A DNA stretch of 64,000 nucleotides from Pseudomonadota bacterium (lineage in GTDB: Bacteria > Pseudomonadota > Alphaproteobacteria > Caulobacterales > Caulobacteraceae), in the NCBI GenBank assembly GCA_023390245.1, contig JAEWDF010000069.1:1-64000 (forward strand), given 5' to 3'. Of the stretch, positions 1 through 7,885 are shown in pieces. Below the pieces are notes generated by a model. That model made no database searches. It was not told the DNA's origin and worked only from the letters and a program-made list of their open reading frames with translations. The position numbers were made by a program, and so were the translations under genes. How positions within the stretch are numbered: the first letter of the stretch is position 1; the number at the start of each line of letters is the position of its first letter.

Positions 1-372
1 CTGCTGCTGGGCGGCCAGGGCGATGGCGCGGCGGCGGGCCTCCTGCTCCTCGGCCGACAGGCCGCCTCCGGCGGCTTGCGGACGCGGCGCGGCCGGACGC
101 GGGGCCGACTGGCCCTCGGCCTTCGGACGCGCGACGTCGAACCCTTGCGGACGCTGGGGTCCGGGGCCGCCCACGCGGCGCTTGGTCTCGACCACCACCG
201 TCTTGGATCGGCCGTGGCTGAAGCTCTGCTTCACGGTCCCGGTCGAAACCGAGCCCGCGGCGCGCGGCTTCAGGCTCAGCGGCGCGCGCGGTCCCGATTG
301 GGACGGCGTTCCGCCGGTGTTGCCCTGGCTCGAACCTTGGCCTTGGTTGGTCTTGTCGTTTTCGTCGCTCAT
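1..372 (-). CDS. infB: Translation initiation factor IF-2, N-terminal part (3' end off window)
   Basis: Only the first 124 codons are visible; the gene runs leftward off the window. IF-2 is the GTPase that brings initiator fMet-tRNA to the 30S subunit. The visible part is the poorly conserved N-terminal extension: an acidic, glycine-rich start (MSDENDKT) followed by the IF2-associated segment with RSKTVVVETKRR at residues 55-66, typical of alphaproteobacterial IF-2, then a Pro/Gly/Arg linker entering an Ala/Gln/Glu-rich helix. The GTPase domain is outside the window. It is the last visible gene of rimP-nusA-ylxR-infB, the usual arrangement, which supports the call although the catalytic part is not seen. 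Confidence 0.93.
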   Translation of the reverse strand, partial: MSDENDKTNQGQGSSQGNTGGTPSQSGPRAPLSLKPRAAGSVSTGTVKQSFSHGRSKTVVVETKRRVGGPGPQRPQGFDVARPKAEGQSAPRPAAPRPQAAGGGLSAEEQEARRRAIALAAQQQ

Positions 373-478
373 CCGGTCGCTTTACTCGTGGCGGAGAATC
401 CCGCCGTCGCCTCAATGCACATGAACGGCCGTGAGCCCGCCTCCGTCTCAGGAGACCGGCCCGCGCCCGCCAAATTCC

Positions 479-1138
479 TCAGCTCGCCTCCTCCGGGCGC
501 GCCCCAGCCGATCCGCCCGCGCCGCCGGAAGAATCCCAGTGGGGAGGACGAAGCGGCCGGAAGCCGGCCAGTCGTTCGACCTCCAGGGTCCAGCGATCCG
601 CCCTTCCGCCCGCAAGCAGGACGGCGTGTATCGCATTTTCCAGCCCAAGGGCCAAACTCAAATCGTCCGCGCCGAACGCGCCGCAGATTCGGGTGGTCTG
701 ATGGGCGGCCAGGGCCAGCAGTTTTCCGCGTCCGTCGGCCGAACCATCGGACGCCTCGACCAGCCATGCGGCCCGGCCGGACCGGATCGCAGCGGCGGAC
801 TTCTCGAAGCCGGAGATAAGCACGCCTTCGCGCCGGGCAAGACCCAGCTGCTCCAGACAGCGTCTGGCCAGCAGCCGCTCGACCGTGTCGGACAGGTCGG
901 CGGGCGCCGCCAGCCGGGTCTTGGCGGCGCGGGTGAAGCCGTTCTTCTTCACCGCCAGGTCGACGGCGGCGCGGGTCGCCTCGACCCACAGGCCGCGCCC
1001 GGGGAGCTTGCGCCCCAGATCGGGAACCACCTGGCCGTCCGGGCCGGCGACGAAACGGATCAGGCGAGATTCATCCATGACCTGGCCAGAGGCCAGATCC
1101 CGGCGTTCCCTATCGATCGTCGCGTCGCGCAAGCTCAT
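479..1138 (-). CDS. YlxR/DUF448 family RNA-binding protein with L7Ae-like C-terminal domain
   Basis: A 219-residue protein between nusA and infB, the classic position of ylxR. The N-terminal half (about 1-85) has the DUF448 pattern RERRDLASGQ, then LIRFVAGPDGQVVPD and the conserved GRGLWV turn. The second half (about 95-165, EGVLISGFEKSAAAIRSG) looks like an L7Ae/L30e-type RNA-binding domain, a fusion common in alphaproteobacteria. The family is thought to bind RNA; the exact role here is not shown. The ATG lies 18 nt after the nusA stop, so the gene is probably cotranscribed and translationally linked. A Gly/Ala/Arg-rich tail ends the protein. Confidence 0.88.
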   Translation of the reverse strand: MSLRDATIDRERRDLASGQVMDESRLIRFVAGPDGQVVPDLGRKLPGRGLWVEATRAAVDLAVKKNGFTRAAKTRLAAPADLSDTVERLLARRCLEQLGLARREGVLISGFEKSAAAIRSGRAAWLVEASDGSADGRGKLLALAAHQTTRICGAFGADDLSLALGLENAIHAVLLAGGRADRWTLEVERLAGFRPLRPPHWDSSGGAGGSAGARPEEAS

Positions 1139-1156
1139 GGAGGGCCAGGGTCTCCA

Positions 1157-2914
1157 TCACGCGTCGCGGGACTTTTCGAGGTCTTCGGCGAAGACCTCCG
1201 CGTCGCCATTGTCGAGCTCGGCCTGCTCCACGCCCTCGGACGAGGCCTCGCCGAACACCTGGTCCGGGTCGTACTCGCCTTCGGCGTATTCGCCCTCTTC
1301 CTCGTATTCCGGCTCGGGCTGCGGCAGTTCCGAGGCGTCGATCCAGCCGGCGGCCACGCGGGCCTGGAGGATCAGCATCTCGGCGTCTTCCTGCGACAGG
1401 TTGAAGCTTTCCAGCACGCCCGGAACCTTGACGCGCTCGCCGTTGCGAACCTCATAGCCGCCGCGCACCTCGTCGGTGGCCAGGTCGGCCAGGTCCTCGA
1501 CCGTCTTCACGCCGCCCTCGCCCAGGGCGACGGCGATCGGCAGGGTCACGCCCGGCACGTCCAGAACCGCGTCCTCGACGCCCAGTTCCTGGCGGCGCGC
1601 GTCCTGCTCGGCGGCCTGCTTCTCCAGATATTCGCGGGCGCGGGTCTGCAGTTCCTCGGCGGTGTCCTCGTCGAAGCCCTCGATCTCGGCGACCTCATAG
1701 GCCTCGACATAGGCCAGGTCCTCGATCGAGGCGAAGCCTTCGGTGACCAGCAGCTGGGCGATGACCTCGTCCACGTCCAGGGCTTCCTGGAACAGGGCGG
1801 TGCGCTCGGTGAATTCCTTCTGGCGGCGCTCGGAATCCTGGGCCTCGGTGATGATGTCGATCTGCCAGCCGGTCAGCTGAGAGGCCAGGCGCACGTTCTG
1901 GCCGCGACGGCCGATGGCCAGCGACAGCTGCTCGTCGGGGACCACCACCTCGACGCGGCCGGCCTCTTCGTCGAGCACCACCTTCGACACCTCGGCCGGG
2001 GCCAGGGCGTTGACGATGAAGGTCGGCTCGTCGTTGTTCCACTGGATGATGTCGATCTTCTCGCCCTGAAGCTCGGCGACCACCGCCTGCACGCGCGAGC
2101 CGCGCATGCCGACGCAGGCGCCGACCGGATCAATCGAGGAATCGTTGGACAGCACCGCCATCTTGGCGCGCGAGCCGGCGTCGCGGGCGGCGGCGCGGAT
2201 CTCGATCACGCCGTCATAGACCTCGGGCACCTCCTGGGCGAACAGCTTGGCCATGAAGCCCGGGTGGGCGCGGCTCAGCATCACCTGCGGGCCCTTGGCC
2301 TCGGGGCGGACGTCGTAGATGTAGGTGCGGATGCGGTCGCCGATGTTGAACACCTCGCGCGGGATCGACTGGTCGCGGCGCATCACGCCCTCGCCCCGGC
2401 CCAGGTCGACGATGGTGTTGCCGTATTCGACGCGCTTGACCGTGCCGTTGACGATCTCGCCGACGCGATCCTTGAACTCTTCGTACTGGTTGGCGCGCTC
2501 GGCCTCGCGGACCTTTCCGGTCACGACCTGGCGGGCCATCTGCGTCTGGACGCGGCCGAACTCGAACGGCGGCAGGGTCTCGACGTATTCCTTGCCGACC
2601 ACGGCCTCGGGGTCACGCTTGGAGGCGTCCTTCAGGCGCACCAGCGCGCTGTCGTTGAACTCTTCCAGCTCGTCTTCCGGCTGCCAGTCGTCCTCGACGA
2701 TGGTGACGTGACGGGTCAGCGCCAGTTCGCCGGTCTTGTGGTCGATCTTGGCGCGGATGTCGTGGTGGGCGCCGTAACGGGCCTTGGCGCCCTTCTGGAT
2801 CGCTTCCTCGATCGCCTCGATCACGATCTCGCGGTCGATGTTCTTCTCGCGCGCGACCGCATCGGCGATCTGCAGCAGTTCGAGACGGTTGGCGGAAATG
2901 CCGGTCACGGCCAT
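1157..2914 (-). CDS. nusA: Transcription termination/antitermination protein NusA
   Basis: A 585-residue NusA, which binds RNA polymerase and modulates pausing, intrinsic and Rho-dependent termination and antitermination. The domain order fits: N-terminal polymerase-binding region from MAVTGISANRLELLQIAD, S1 domain near residue 150 (VNGTVKRVEYGNTIVDLG), two KH domains with GMRGSRVQAV near 270 and IGRRGQNVRLAS near 335, two helix-hairpin-helix C-terminal repeats (about 380-500), and a strongly acidic tail rich in Glu, Asp and Tyr. The start is 4 nt from the rimP stop. A hairpin with a T-tract in the operon leader suggests NusA could control its own operon. Confidence 0.98.
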   Translation of the reverse strand: MAVTGISANRLELLQIADAVAREKNIDREIVIEAIEEAIQKGAKARYGAHHDIRAKIDHKTGELALTRHVTIVEDDWQPEDELEEFNDSALVRLKDASKRDPEAVVGKEYVETLPPFEFGRVQTQMARQVVTGKVREAERANQYEEFKDRVGEIVNGTVKRVEYGNTIVDLGRGEGVMRRDQSIPREVFNIGDRIRTYIYDVRPEAKGPQVMLSRAHPGFMAKLFAQEVPEVYDGVIEIRAAARDAGSRAKMAVLSNDSSIDPVGACVGMRGSRVQAVVAELQGEKIDIIQWNNDEPTFIVNALAPAEVSKVVLDEEAGRVEVVVPDEQLSLAIGRRGQNVRLASQLTGWQIDIITEAQDSERRQKEFTERTALFQEALDVDEVIAQLLVTEGFASIEDLAYVEAYEVAEIEGFDEDTAEELQTRAREYLEKQAAEQDARRQELGVEDAVLDVPGVTLPIAVALGEGGVKTVEDLADLATDEVRGGYEVRNGERVKVPGVLESFNLSQEDAEMLILQARVAAGWIDASELPQPEPEYEEEGEYAEGEYDPDQVFGEASSEGVEQAELDNGDAEVFAEDLEKSRDA

Positions 2915-2918
2915 GGAG

Positions 2919-3506
2919 TCAGTCCTCGGAAGGCGCGGTTTGAGGGGATTTGTCGGCGTCGCCTTCCGGCAGGCCGTCGTCTTCGGGTTCGCCGCGGGCG
3001 GCGCGGATGGCCGCGCCCCGCTTCAGCAGGGCGTCGGTCATGACCAGCTTGGCGTCGGCCAGCCAGTCGAAGGGGATCAGGGCGGTGTCCTCCTCGCCCT
3101 CCAGGTCGATCAGGACGTTTCCGTCCTCATACCCGGCCAGGACGCCCTTGAAGCGCTTGCGCCCCTCGATCATCCGGTCGGTTTCCAGCCGCGCCTCCTC
3201 GCCCTCGAACAGGTCGAAGTCGATGGGACGGGTCAGCGGCCGGTCGATCCCCGGGGAGGAGACCTCCAGCAGATATTCGCCGGCGATCGGATCGGCGGCG
3301 TCGAACACCTCCGACACCGCCCGGCTCAGCTTGGCGCACTGTTCGACCGAAATGTCGTGGTCCGAGGGCCGCTCGGCCATGATCTGCAGCCGCTGACGCC
3401 GGGAGCCGGACATCAGGCGCACGCGCACGACCTCGAGGCCGAGGCTCTCGGCGACGGGGTCGATCAGCTCCAGAAGCTGTCGGTCCTGTACGGTCCTGGC
3501 GCGCAA
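2919..3506 (-). CDS. rimP: Ribosome maturation factor RimP
   Basis: RimP is needed for 30S subunit maturation. The protein reads TVQDRQLLELIDPVAESLGL, then VRVRLMSGSRRQRLQIMAER, then the core LEVSSPGIDRPLT and a C-terminal SH3-like domain (FKGVLAGYEDGNVLIDLEGE). No ATG exists near the N-terminus. Two in-frame TTG codons are candidates, at 3518 and 3506. I prefer 3506 (195 residues, beginning MRARTVQD): it has a weak GGA motif at a workable distance, while 3518 sits in the T-tract of the leader hairpin. It is the first gene of the nusA-infB operon and nearly touches nusA. Confidence 0.93.
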   Translation of the reverse strand: MRARTVQDRQLLELIDPVAESLGLEVVRVRLMSGSRRQRLQIMAERPSDHDISVEQCAKLSRAVSEVFDAADPIAGEYLLEVSSPGIDRPLTRPIDFDLFEGEEARLETDRMIEGRKRFKGVLAGYEDGNVLIDLEGEEDTALIPFDWLADAKLVMTDALLKRGAAIRAARGEPEDDGLPEGDADKSPQTAPSED

Positions 3507-3523
3507 GCGATGATCCAAAACAA

Positions 3524-3550
3524 AAGCGGCGACCCATCCGGGCGCCGCTT
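3524..3550 (-). terminator. Hairpin plus T-tract in the rimP-nusA-infB leader (candidate attenuator)
   Basis: Read on the minus strand, arms AAGCGGCG and CGCCGCTT (8 bp, with inner CCC/GGG pairing) are followed at once by TTTTGTTTTGG. This has the form of an intrinsic terminator. It sits immediately upstream of the rimP start codon and downstream of the promoter proposed at 3593-3621, so it would act on the operon's own leader. It could alternatively just end trmB transcription. Confidence 0.7.
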
Positions 3551-3592
3551 CGGAACGGCGTCGTCGGACGCCGGTCTAACGATGTGAGACGT

Positions 3593-3621
3593 CCTATAGG
3601 CGCATCACGACCGCTTGTCAG
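3593..3621 (-). promoter_or_regulatory. Predicted housekeeping promoter of rimP-nusA-ylxR-infB
   Basis: On the minus strand CTGACA (3616-3621), a 17-nt spacer and TATAGG (3593-3598) closely resemble a sigma-70 type promoter. The -35 element overlaps the trmB stop codon. Transcription would start near 3586, giving an 80-nt leader that contains the hairpin at 3524-3550. Confidence 0.55.
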
Positions 3622-4316
3622 CCCTCTTCGTCGATGCGGCGGAATTCCAGGAAGATCGGCGGCGTGTCGCCCAGCTTCTTTTCCTCGTAGCGGGTGACGA
3701 CGTGGTCGGCGGGGACGGCGAACCAATCCTGGTCCTCGGCGCCGATGCGCGCCAGTCCCGGCGTGCGCGAAAGGCGCTCCAGCGCCCAGTCGGCGTAGTC
3801 CAGCCAGTCGGTGACGAAGCGCAGCGTCCCGCCCGGCTTCAGGATGCGGGCGAAGGCGGCGGCGGTCTCGTCCTGGACCAGCCGGCGCTTGTTGTGGCGC
3901 GCCTTGTGCCACGGATCGGGGAACAGGATCAGGACCCGGTCGACCGAGGCGTCGGGCAGCGCGTCGACCACCGCGCGGGCGTCGTCGGCGTGGAGACGCA
4001 CGTTCTCCAGCCCCATCTCCTCGACATGGCGCAGGGCCGAGGCGACGCCGTTCAGGAAGGGCTCGCAGCCGATCACCAGCACGTCGGGCCGGCGCGCGGC
4101 CTGGGCGGCCATGTGCTCGCCGCCGCCGAAGCCGATCTCCAGCCAGACCTCGCTCGCCCCGGGCATGAGCGCCGCCGGGTCGATCGGGCCGGCCGCAGGG
4201 TCGGGCACGGCGATGGCGGGCAGCAGGGTCTCCATCAGGGCGGCCTGGCGCGGCTTGATCGGCCGGGCCTTGATGCGGCCGAAGGAACGGAGCGGGCGGT
4301 GGGCGGGATCGGACAT
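3618..4316 (-). CDS. trmB: tRNA (guanine-N7-)-methyltransferase TrmB
   Basis: A 232-residue class I methyltransferase that makes m7G46 in tRNA variable loops from S-adenosylmethionine. The SAM-binding motif is LEIGFGGGEHM at about 59-69, followed by VIGCEPFLNGVASAL and NVRLHADDAR. The substrate-binding signature FPDPWHKARHNKRRL is present near residue 150, and the C-terminus has FLEFRR. Length matches the family. It lies just upstream of rimP in the same direction; its stop codon overlaps the -35 element of the predicted rimP promoter. Its own promoter region faces the divergent lipoprotein gene starting at 4454. Confidence 0.96.
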   Translation of the reverse strand: MSDPAHRPLRSFGRIKARPIKPRQAALMETLLPAIAVPDPAAGPIDPAALMPGASEVWLEIGFGGGEHMAAQAARRPDVLVIGCEPFLNGVASALRHVEEMGLENVRLHADDARAVVDALPDASVDRVLILFPDPWHKARHNKRRLVQDETAAAFARILKPGGTLRFVTDWLDYADWALERLSRTPGLARIGAEDQDWFAVPADHVVTRYEEKKLGDTPPIFLEFRRIDEEG

Positions 4317-4453
4317 CCGCGGCTGCCTAGACGGCGCGCGACGTCAGGTCCAGCGGCCCGCGACGACGGGAGGACTTGCAATCCGGCGGAACGTGGCCGT
4401 TCATGCGCCGTTCAGCAGGCGAGGCGCCATAATGGGCGCAAAGGAGTCCCCTC

Positions 4454-5011
4454 ATGAAGATCCCGACTTTCAAGACCTTGGCGGTCACAGCGATCGCCGG
4501 GCTGACTCTGGCCGCCTGCGCCACGCCGACGGCCTACGCCCCCGCCGGCTACAACGGCCAGCGCGGCGGCTACGCCGAGCAGCGCCTGGAGGCCAACCGC
4601 TACCGCGTCACCTTCTCCGGCAACTCCCTGACCTCGCGCGACCAGGTAGAGATGTCGCTGCTGCTGCGCTCCGCCGAGCTGACGCTGGAGAGCGGCTATG
4701 ACTGGTTCTCCACGCTGAACCGCGCCACCGACCGCGACACCCGCTTCTACAGCAGCCCCGATCCCTTCTATTCCCGCATGTACAGCCCGTACTGGGGCCC
4801 GTCGTGGCGCTTCTATCGCCGGGGCTACTGGGGTCCGTGGGGCGATCCGTTCTGGGGCGACCGGTTCGACGTGCGCCAGGTCGACCGCTACGAGACCATG
4901 GCCGAGATCGTCATGGGACGCGGCGCCAAGCCGGCGGGCGACCCCAACGCCTTCGACGCCCGCGAGGTGGTCCAGAACCTGGGTCCGCGCGTCACGCGCC
5001 CGGCCGCCTGA
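4454..5011 (+). CDS. CC0125/CC1285-type lipoprotein
   Basis: A 185-residue exported lipoprotein. The signal peptide ends in a lipobox, LTLAACATP, with the modified cysteine at residue 22, so it is expected to be membrane anchored. The core YRVTFSGNSLTSRDQVEMSL followed by LRSAELTLESGYDWF is the hallmark of the CC0125/CC1285 lipoproteins of Caulobacterales; their function is unknown. The middle is rich in Tyr, Trp, Pro and Gly. A good ribosome site (AAAGGAG) precedes the ATG. It is a monocistronic gene, divergent from trmB and closed by a strong terminator. Confidence 0.88.
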   Translation: MKIPTFKTLAVTAIAGLTLAACATPTAYAPAGYNGQRGGYAEQRLEANRYRVTFSGNSLTSRDQVEMSLLLRSAELTLESGYDWFSTLNRATDRDTRFYSSPDPFYSRMYSPYWGPSWRFYRRGYWGPWGDPFWGDRFDVRQVDRYETMAEIVMGRGAKPAGDPNAFDAREVVQNLGPRVTRPAA

Positions 5012-5034
5012 CATCGGATCAAGACGGAAGAAGG

Positions 5035-5064
5035 GGCCGCGCGGCGATCGCCGCGCGGCCTTTT
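5035..5064 (+). terminator. Perfect-palindrome terminator after the CC0125-type lipoprotein
   Basis: A perfect 26-bp palindrome with 13-bp GC-rich arms (GGCCGCGCGGCGA and its complement) at 5035-5060, followed by TTTT. It lies 24 bp past the lipoprotein stop, between convergent genes. Confidence 0.85.
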
Positions 5065-5087
5065 CGCCGGGCGCGTTCGGACGGGGG

Positions 5088-5855
5088 TCAGCCGACGCGC
5101 GGCGTCTTCAGGCGGCGCTTGTTGATGTGGCTGGCCGGCGCGGGACCCAGGTCCTCGGGCAGTTCGCCCTTGAAGTAGAAGCGCTGCCACGCCTCCCGGG
5201 CCGCGTCGGGATCGCCCGAGGCCAGGCGGTTGTTGAAATCGGTGCGCGCCCGGTTCCAGGCCTCGAACTGGCCGTGGATGGTCGGGTTGGATTCCAGGGT
5301 GCGGATCACCGGCTGGAACTGCTCGACCTTCTTGTGTTCGATCAGATTGATGAAGCAGAAGGGCTCGCCCTTCTCGAACTTCACCCGGCCGGGGCGGGTG
5401 AATATCCAGTTCATGGTGAAGGGAAACGGCAGCCAGTCGGTCTCGATCAGGCCGACCAGCGGCTGGATGCCGTCCTTCACATGATTGGGCGAACCCGAGC
5501 ACATCATCCCCCAGCCCGGCGGCGTACGGAACAGGTACTGCGGATGCATCGTCAGAACCCCGCGCGAGAAGTGCGAGGTGACGAAATGCTCCAGGTCGTG
5601 CTGGGGCCGGTCGGGGGTGATGACGATGTCGGCCTGCGACGGGCCGCCGTTCCATTCGGCCGTGAAGCCGAACGGGCACAGGATCTCCCACCCCGTGGTG
5701 TTGGCCATGTTCAGCGGCAGGCAGCGATAGGGATGGCGGCTGGCGAAGGCGTCCATCCAGTTGCGGCTCTGGCGGCCCGGAACCAGGTCCGGCGGCCGGG
5801 CCGTCATCGGATAGCATTCCAGTTCCAGCGGGCGCGTTTGCACGGTATCGACCAT
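5088..5855 (-). CDS. DUF6065 family protein
   Basis: A 255-residue cytoplasmic protein without signal peptide. The pattern matches DUF6065 as I know it: ELECYPMTARPPDLVPG, then NWMDAFASRHPYRCLPLNMA, GWEILCPFGFTAEWNGG and PLVGLIETDWLPFPFTMNW. Function is unknown; some relatives occur near oxygenase or secondary-metabolite genes, but nothing like that is present here. Start chosen at ATG 5855 (MVDTVQTRPLELECYP); longer in-frame extensions look non-coding. It is divergent from ybaK with only 24 bp between start codons, so each promoter must lie inside the other gene. Confidence 0.82.
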   Translation of the reverse strand: MVDTVQTRPLELECYPMTARPPDLVPGRQSRNWMDAFASRHPYRCLPLNMANTTGWEILCPFGFTAEWNGGPSQADIVITPDRPQHDLEHFVTSHFSRGVLTMHPQYLFRTPPGWGMMCSGSPNHVKDGIQPLVGLIETDWLPFPFTMNWIFTRPGRVKFEKGEPFCFINLIEHKKVEQFQPVIRTLESNPTIHGQFEAWNRARTDFNNRLASGDPDAAREAWQRFYFKGELPEDLGPAPASHINKRRLKTPRVG

Positions 5856-5879
5856 GCCATGCTCACTAACGCGCCGGAC

Positions 5880-6407
5880 ATGACCGCTCAACCTGCCTTC
5901 GACCGCACCCGCCTGGAAGGGTGGCTGGCCGACAACGGCGTCGACCACGCCACGCACGACCATCCGGCCGTCTTCCGGGTCGAGGAGGGGCTGGAGCTCA
6001 AGGCCGCCCTGCCCGGCGCCCACACCAAGAACCTGTTCCTCAAGGACAAGAAGGGCCGGCTGTGGCTGATTTCGGCGCGTCAGGACACGGTCATCGACCT
6101 GAAGCGCGCGCCGGCGGTGATCGGCTCGGACCGGCTGTCGTTCGGGAACGAGGCCCTGATGTGGGAGACCCTGGGCGTGCGACCCGGCTCGGTCACGGCC
6201 CTGGGTCTGATCAACGACAGCGACCGCCGCGTGACGTTTGTCCTGGACCAGCGGCTGTGGGAGGCCGACATCGTCAACTTCCACCCTTTGGCGAACACGG
6301 CCACCACCGCGTTGGAGCAGGAGGCGTTCCGGCGCTTGCTGGCGTTGCTGGGGCGTGAACCGGTCGTGGTGGATTTCAGCGCACTGAACTGTTCAAGGCG
6401 CCTGTAA
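5880..6407 (+). CDS. YbaK/ProX-type aminoacyl-tRNA deacylase
   Basis: A 175-residue YbaK/EbsC fold protein of the ProX branch, expected to hydrolyse mischarged Ala-tRNA(Pro) in trans. Motifs include HPAVFRVEEGLEL, the lysine-containing GAHTKNLFLKDKKG, and VTALGLINDSDRRVTFVLD near residue 115. Start is ATG 5880; an in-frame ATG at 5859 is possible. The last residues differ from the usual VVDFDALG end: this copy ends FSALNCSRRL, while a second 3' end with the usual tail lies at 7886-8024, beyond an AT-richer islet. The gene may be a mosaic produced by that insertion. Confidence 0.9.
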   Translation: MTAQPAFDRTRLEGWLADNGVDHATHDHPAVFRVEEGLELKAALPGAHTKNLFLKDKKGRLWLISARQDTVIDLKRAPAVIGSDRLSFGNEALMWETLGVRPGSVTALGLINDSDRRVTFVLDQRLWEADIVNFHPLANTATTALEQEAFRRLLALLGREPVVVDFSALNCSRRL

Positions 6408-6485
6408 ACGAAATCGGCTACCTCGTCCGTCCAATGTCGGCTTTGGGGCTGGGCGCCTACCGCCTCGTTCGACCCTCAGTCGACT

Positions 6486-7106
6486 TTAGCTGCGTGCGCC
6501 TTGCGAGACAAGAAAGGCAGATACGTCGCGGTGTCGATTGCGGCGCGCCTGGCCCAATGGTGAGCGTAACTCTGTACCGCCCGTTTGAAGGTCGACCCTA
6601 ACGGCCAAGTTGACGTCAGCGCCCCTGGCGACGAGATGTCGGACTGTTTCCAGATGTCCCTCTCGGGCCGCGTTGATCAGCGGCGTTTCATCATCCACGA
6701 CGATGGCGTTTACGTCAGCGCCCTGTGCGATGAGATAATCAACCACTTCTGTCTGGCCGTGCGCAGCGGCGGCGATGAGGGGATTGCCGTCGCCAGCGGC
6801 GGGCTTATTGACGTTGGCGTCCTGCTCCACCAGCAGGCGGACCATTGCAATGTCGCCCTTCGCCGCAGCGACAATCAGCGGCGTTCCGTCGCCAGAGCGG
6901 ACATGATCGACATCCGCTCCACGGGCGATGAACACGCGGGCAGCCTCCGTTTCCCTGTTTCGAGCCGCATCCACAAGCCAACTACCTGATGCCGTAGGGG
7001 CTACGCTTTGGGCCGTAGCGTTTAGCGCCATGCCGCCGATGACAGTAGCCAGCGCCGCAGCGCCGAGGAACATTGCTCCGCTTGAAATACCCCTCGACTT
7101 GGACAT
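6486..7106 (-). CDS. Exported ankyrin-repeat protein
   Basis: A 206-residue protein with an N-terminal hydrophobic signal segment (residues 10-32, ending near NATAQS) followed by about five ankyrin repeats, for example TPLIVAAAKGDIAMVRLLVE, NPLIAAAAHGQTEVVDYLI and TPLINAAREGHLETVRHLVA. Ankyrin repeats mediate protein-protein binding; the partner is unknown. From memory the repeats resemble the ankyrin tail of some caulobacterial M56/BlaR1-like membrane peptidases, but no peptidase domain is here. Base composition is visibly more AT-rich than the surroundings and it lies in the islet behind ybaK, which suggests transfer. Confidence 0.85.
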   Translation of the reverse strand: MSKSRGISSGAMFLGAAALATVIGGMALNATAQSVAPTASGSWLVDAARNRETEAARVFIARGADVDHVRSGDGTPLIVAAAKGDIAMVRLLVEQDANVNKPAAGDGNPLIAAAAHGQTEVVDYLIAQGADVNAIVVDDETPLINAAREGHLETVRHLVARGADVNLAVRVDLQTGGTELRSPLGQARRNRHRDVSAFLVSQGARS

Positions 7107-7198
7107 GCCTAGCTCCCTGATGACAGCCCAACATGACAGAAACGGCGTTCTTTCCAGCTTAAGGTTTTGTCATGCGCCACGCGAGTGGGCTTCAACTG

Positions 7199-7225
7199 GT
7201 TCGCTTTCCACCCCTCGCCGAAGTT
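7199..7225. repeat. Short dispersed repeat, copy 1
   Basis: The 17-mer CGCTTTCCACCCCTCGC plus a degenerate GAAnTnCG extension occurs here, upstream of the ankyrin gene, and again at 7819. Elsewhere in alphaproteobacteria such units are often mistaken for tiny genes starting VRFPPLAE. The remaining 7107-7303 gap shows nothing else I can identify. Confidence 0.55.
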
Positions 7226-7303
7226 CGGGAGGTCAGTTGGTTAGACTAGCGACGTTCGCGTTCAGCGCAGGTGCCGATTTCGCAATCGACCCGTTGAAGA
7301 CGT

Positions 7304-7801
7304 TCAGGAGATAACGCCAACGCTGACGAGATCAGCACGGTTCGGCGGATCACAATCGACGCCAATCCATAGGTCGTCATGGTCACCGATAAAGTCCGCA
7401 CCGCCCACACCAATCCAGAACGATCCGCGTGAAGTCTCATGCTTCACAGCGACCACTTGCCGGTCAGGATCATCGGGAAGGGCGAACAATTCCGCTGCGA
7501 TCAGGGTAGAATCGATGAGCTGAAACCAGCGATCCCCCTGCAACTGCAGCCGGTCCAGCGCATGGGGAGCCCATGCCGCCTCGTTTCCCGTCGCAAGAAT
7601 GAAGCGGTCCCTCTTCTGCCGCCATGACAGCCTGACGAATGCATCGCTCTCAAAACGAACATGCGCCACCCCCGAGAACGAGAACACTGCCGATTGGAGT
7701 TCTGCGGCGAGTTGTGGGGTGTCGGAGGCAATCGGCATCCAGACGATGCCAGCTACCGTCTGGCCTACTAGAGAGCGGTAGAGTTCGGGCCAGTCAGTCA
7801 T
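7304..7801 (-). CDS. Protein of unknown function (islet gene)
   Basis: I do not recognise this 165-residue protein. It begins MTDWPELYRSLVGQTVAGIV, is soluble, lacks a signal peptide, and is rich in Trp, Asp and Phe. The C-terminal half has short beta-like stretches such as GSFWIGVGGADFIGDHDDLW. Start is ATG 7801; the frame stays open upstream, but that extension reads through the ybaK remnant and a repeat and is rejected. It sits alone between two short repeats in the AT-richer islet, in the same direction as the ankyrin gene 198 bp downstream. Size and compactness would suit an immunity-type protein, but no toxin gene is nearby. Confidence 0.65.
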   Translation of the reverse strand: MTDWPELYRSLVGQTVAGIVWMPIASDTPQLAAELQSAVFSFSGVAHVRFESDAFVRLSWRQKRDRFILATGNEAAWAPHALDRLQLQGDRWFQLIDSTLIAAELFALPDDPDRQVVAVKHETSRGSFWIGVGGADFIGDHDDLWIGVDCDPPNRADLVSVGVIS

Positions 7802-7818
7802 GCCTTCTACAAACCATG

Positions 7819-7845
7819 CCCAACGTCCGCTTTCCACCCCTCGCG
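7819..7845. repeat. Short dispersed repeat, copy 2
   Basis: Second copy of CGCTTTCCACCCCTCGC, followed by GGAACTCCG. It lies 18 bp upstream of the 7801 start codon and close to the junction with the ybaK remnant. Confidence 0.55.
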
Positions 7846-7885
7846 GAACTCCGAATAGTCCGCTCATCGGCGTGTTGGCCCACGT

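Noticed and set aside
431..3043. A long plus-strand open frame opposite ylxR and nusA
   Set aside because: It is the antisense reading of nusA and ylxR, His/Gln/Gly-rich with no motif, a usual artefact of high-GC DNA.
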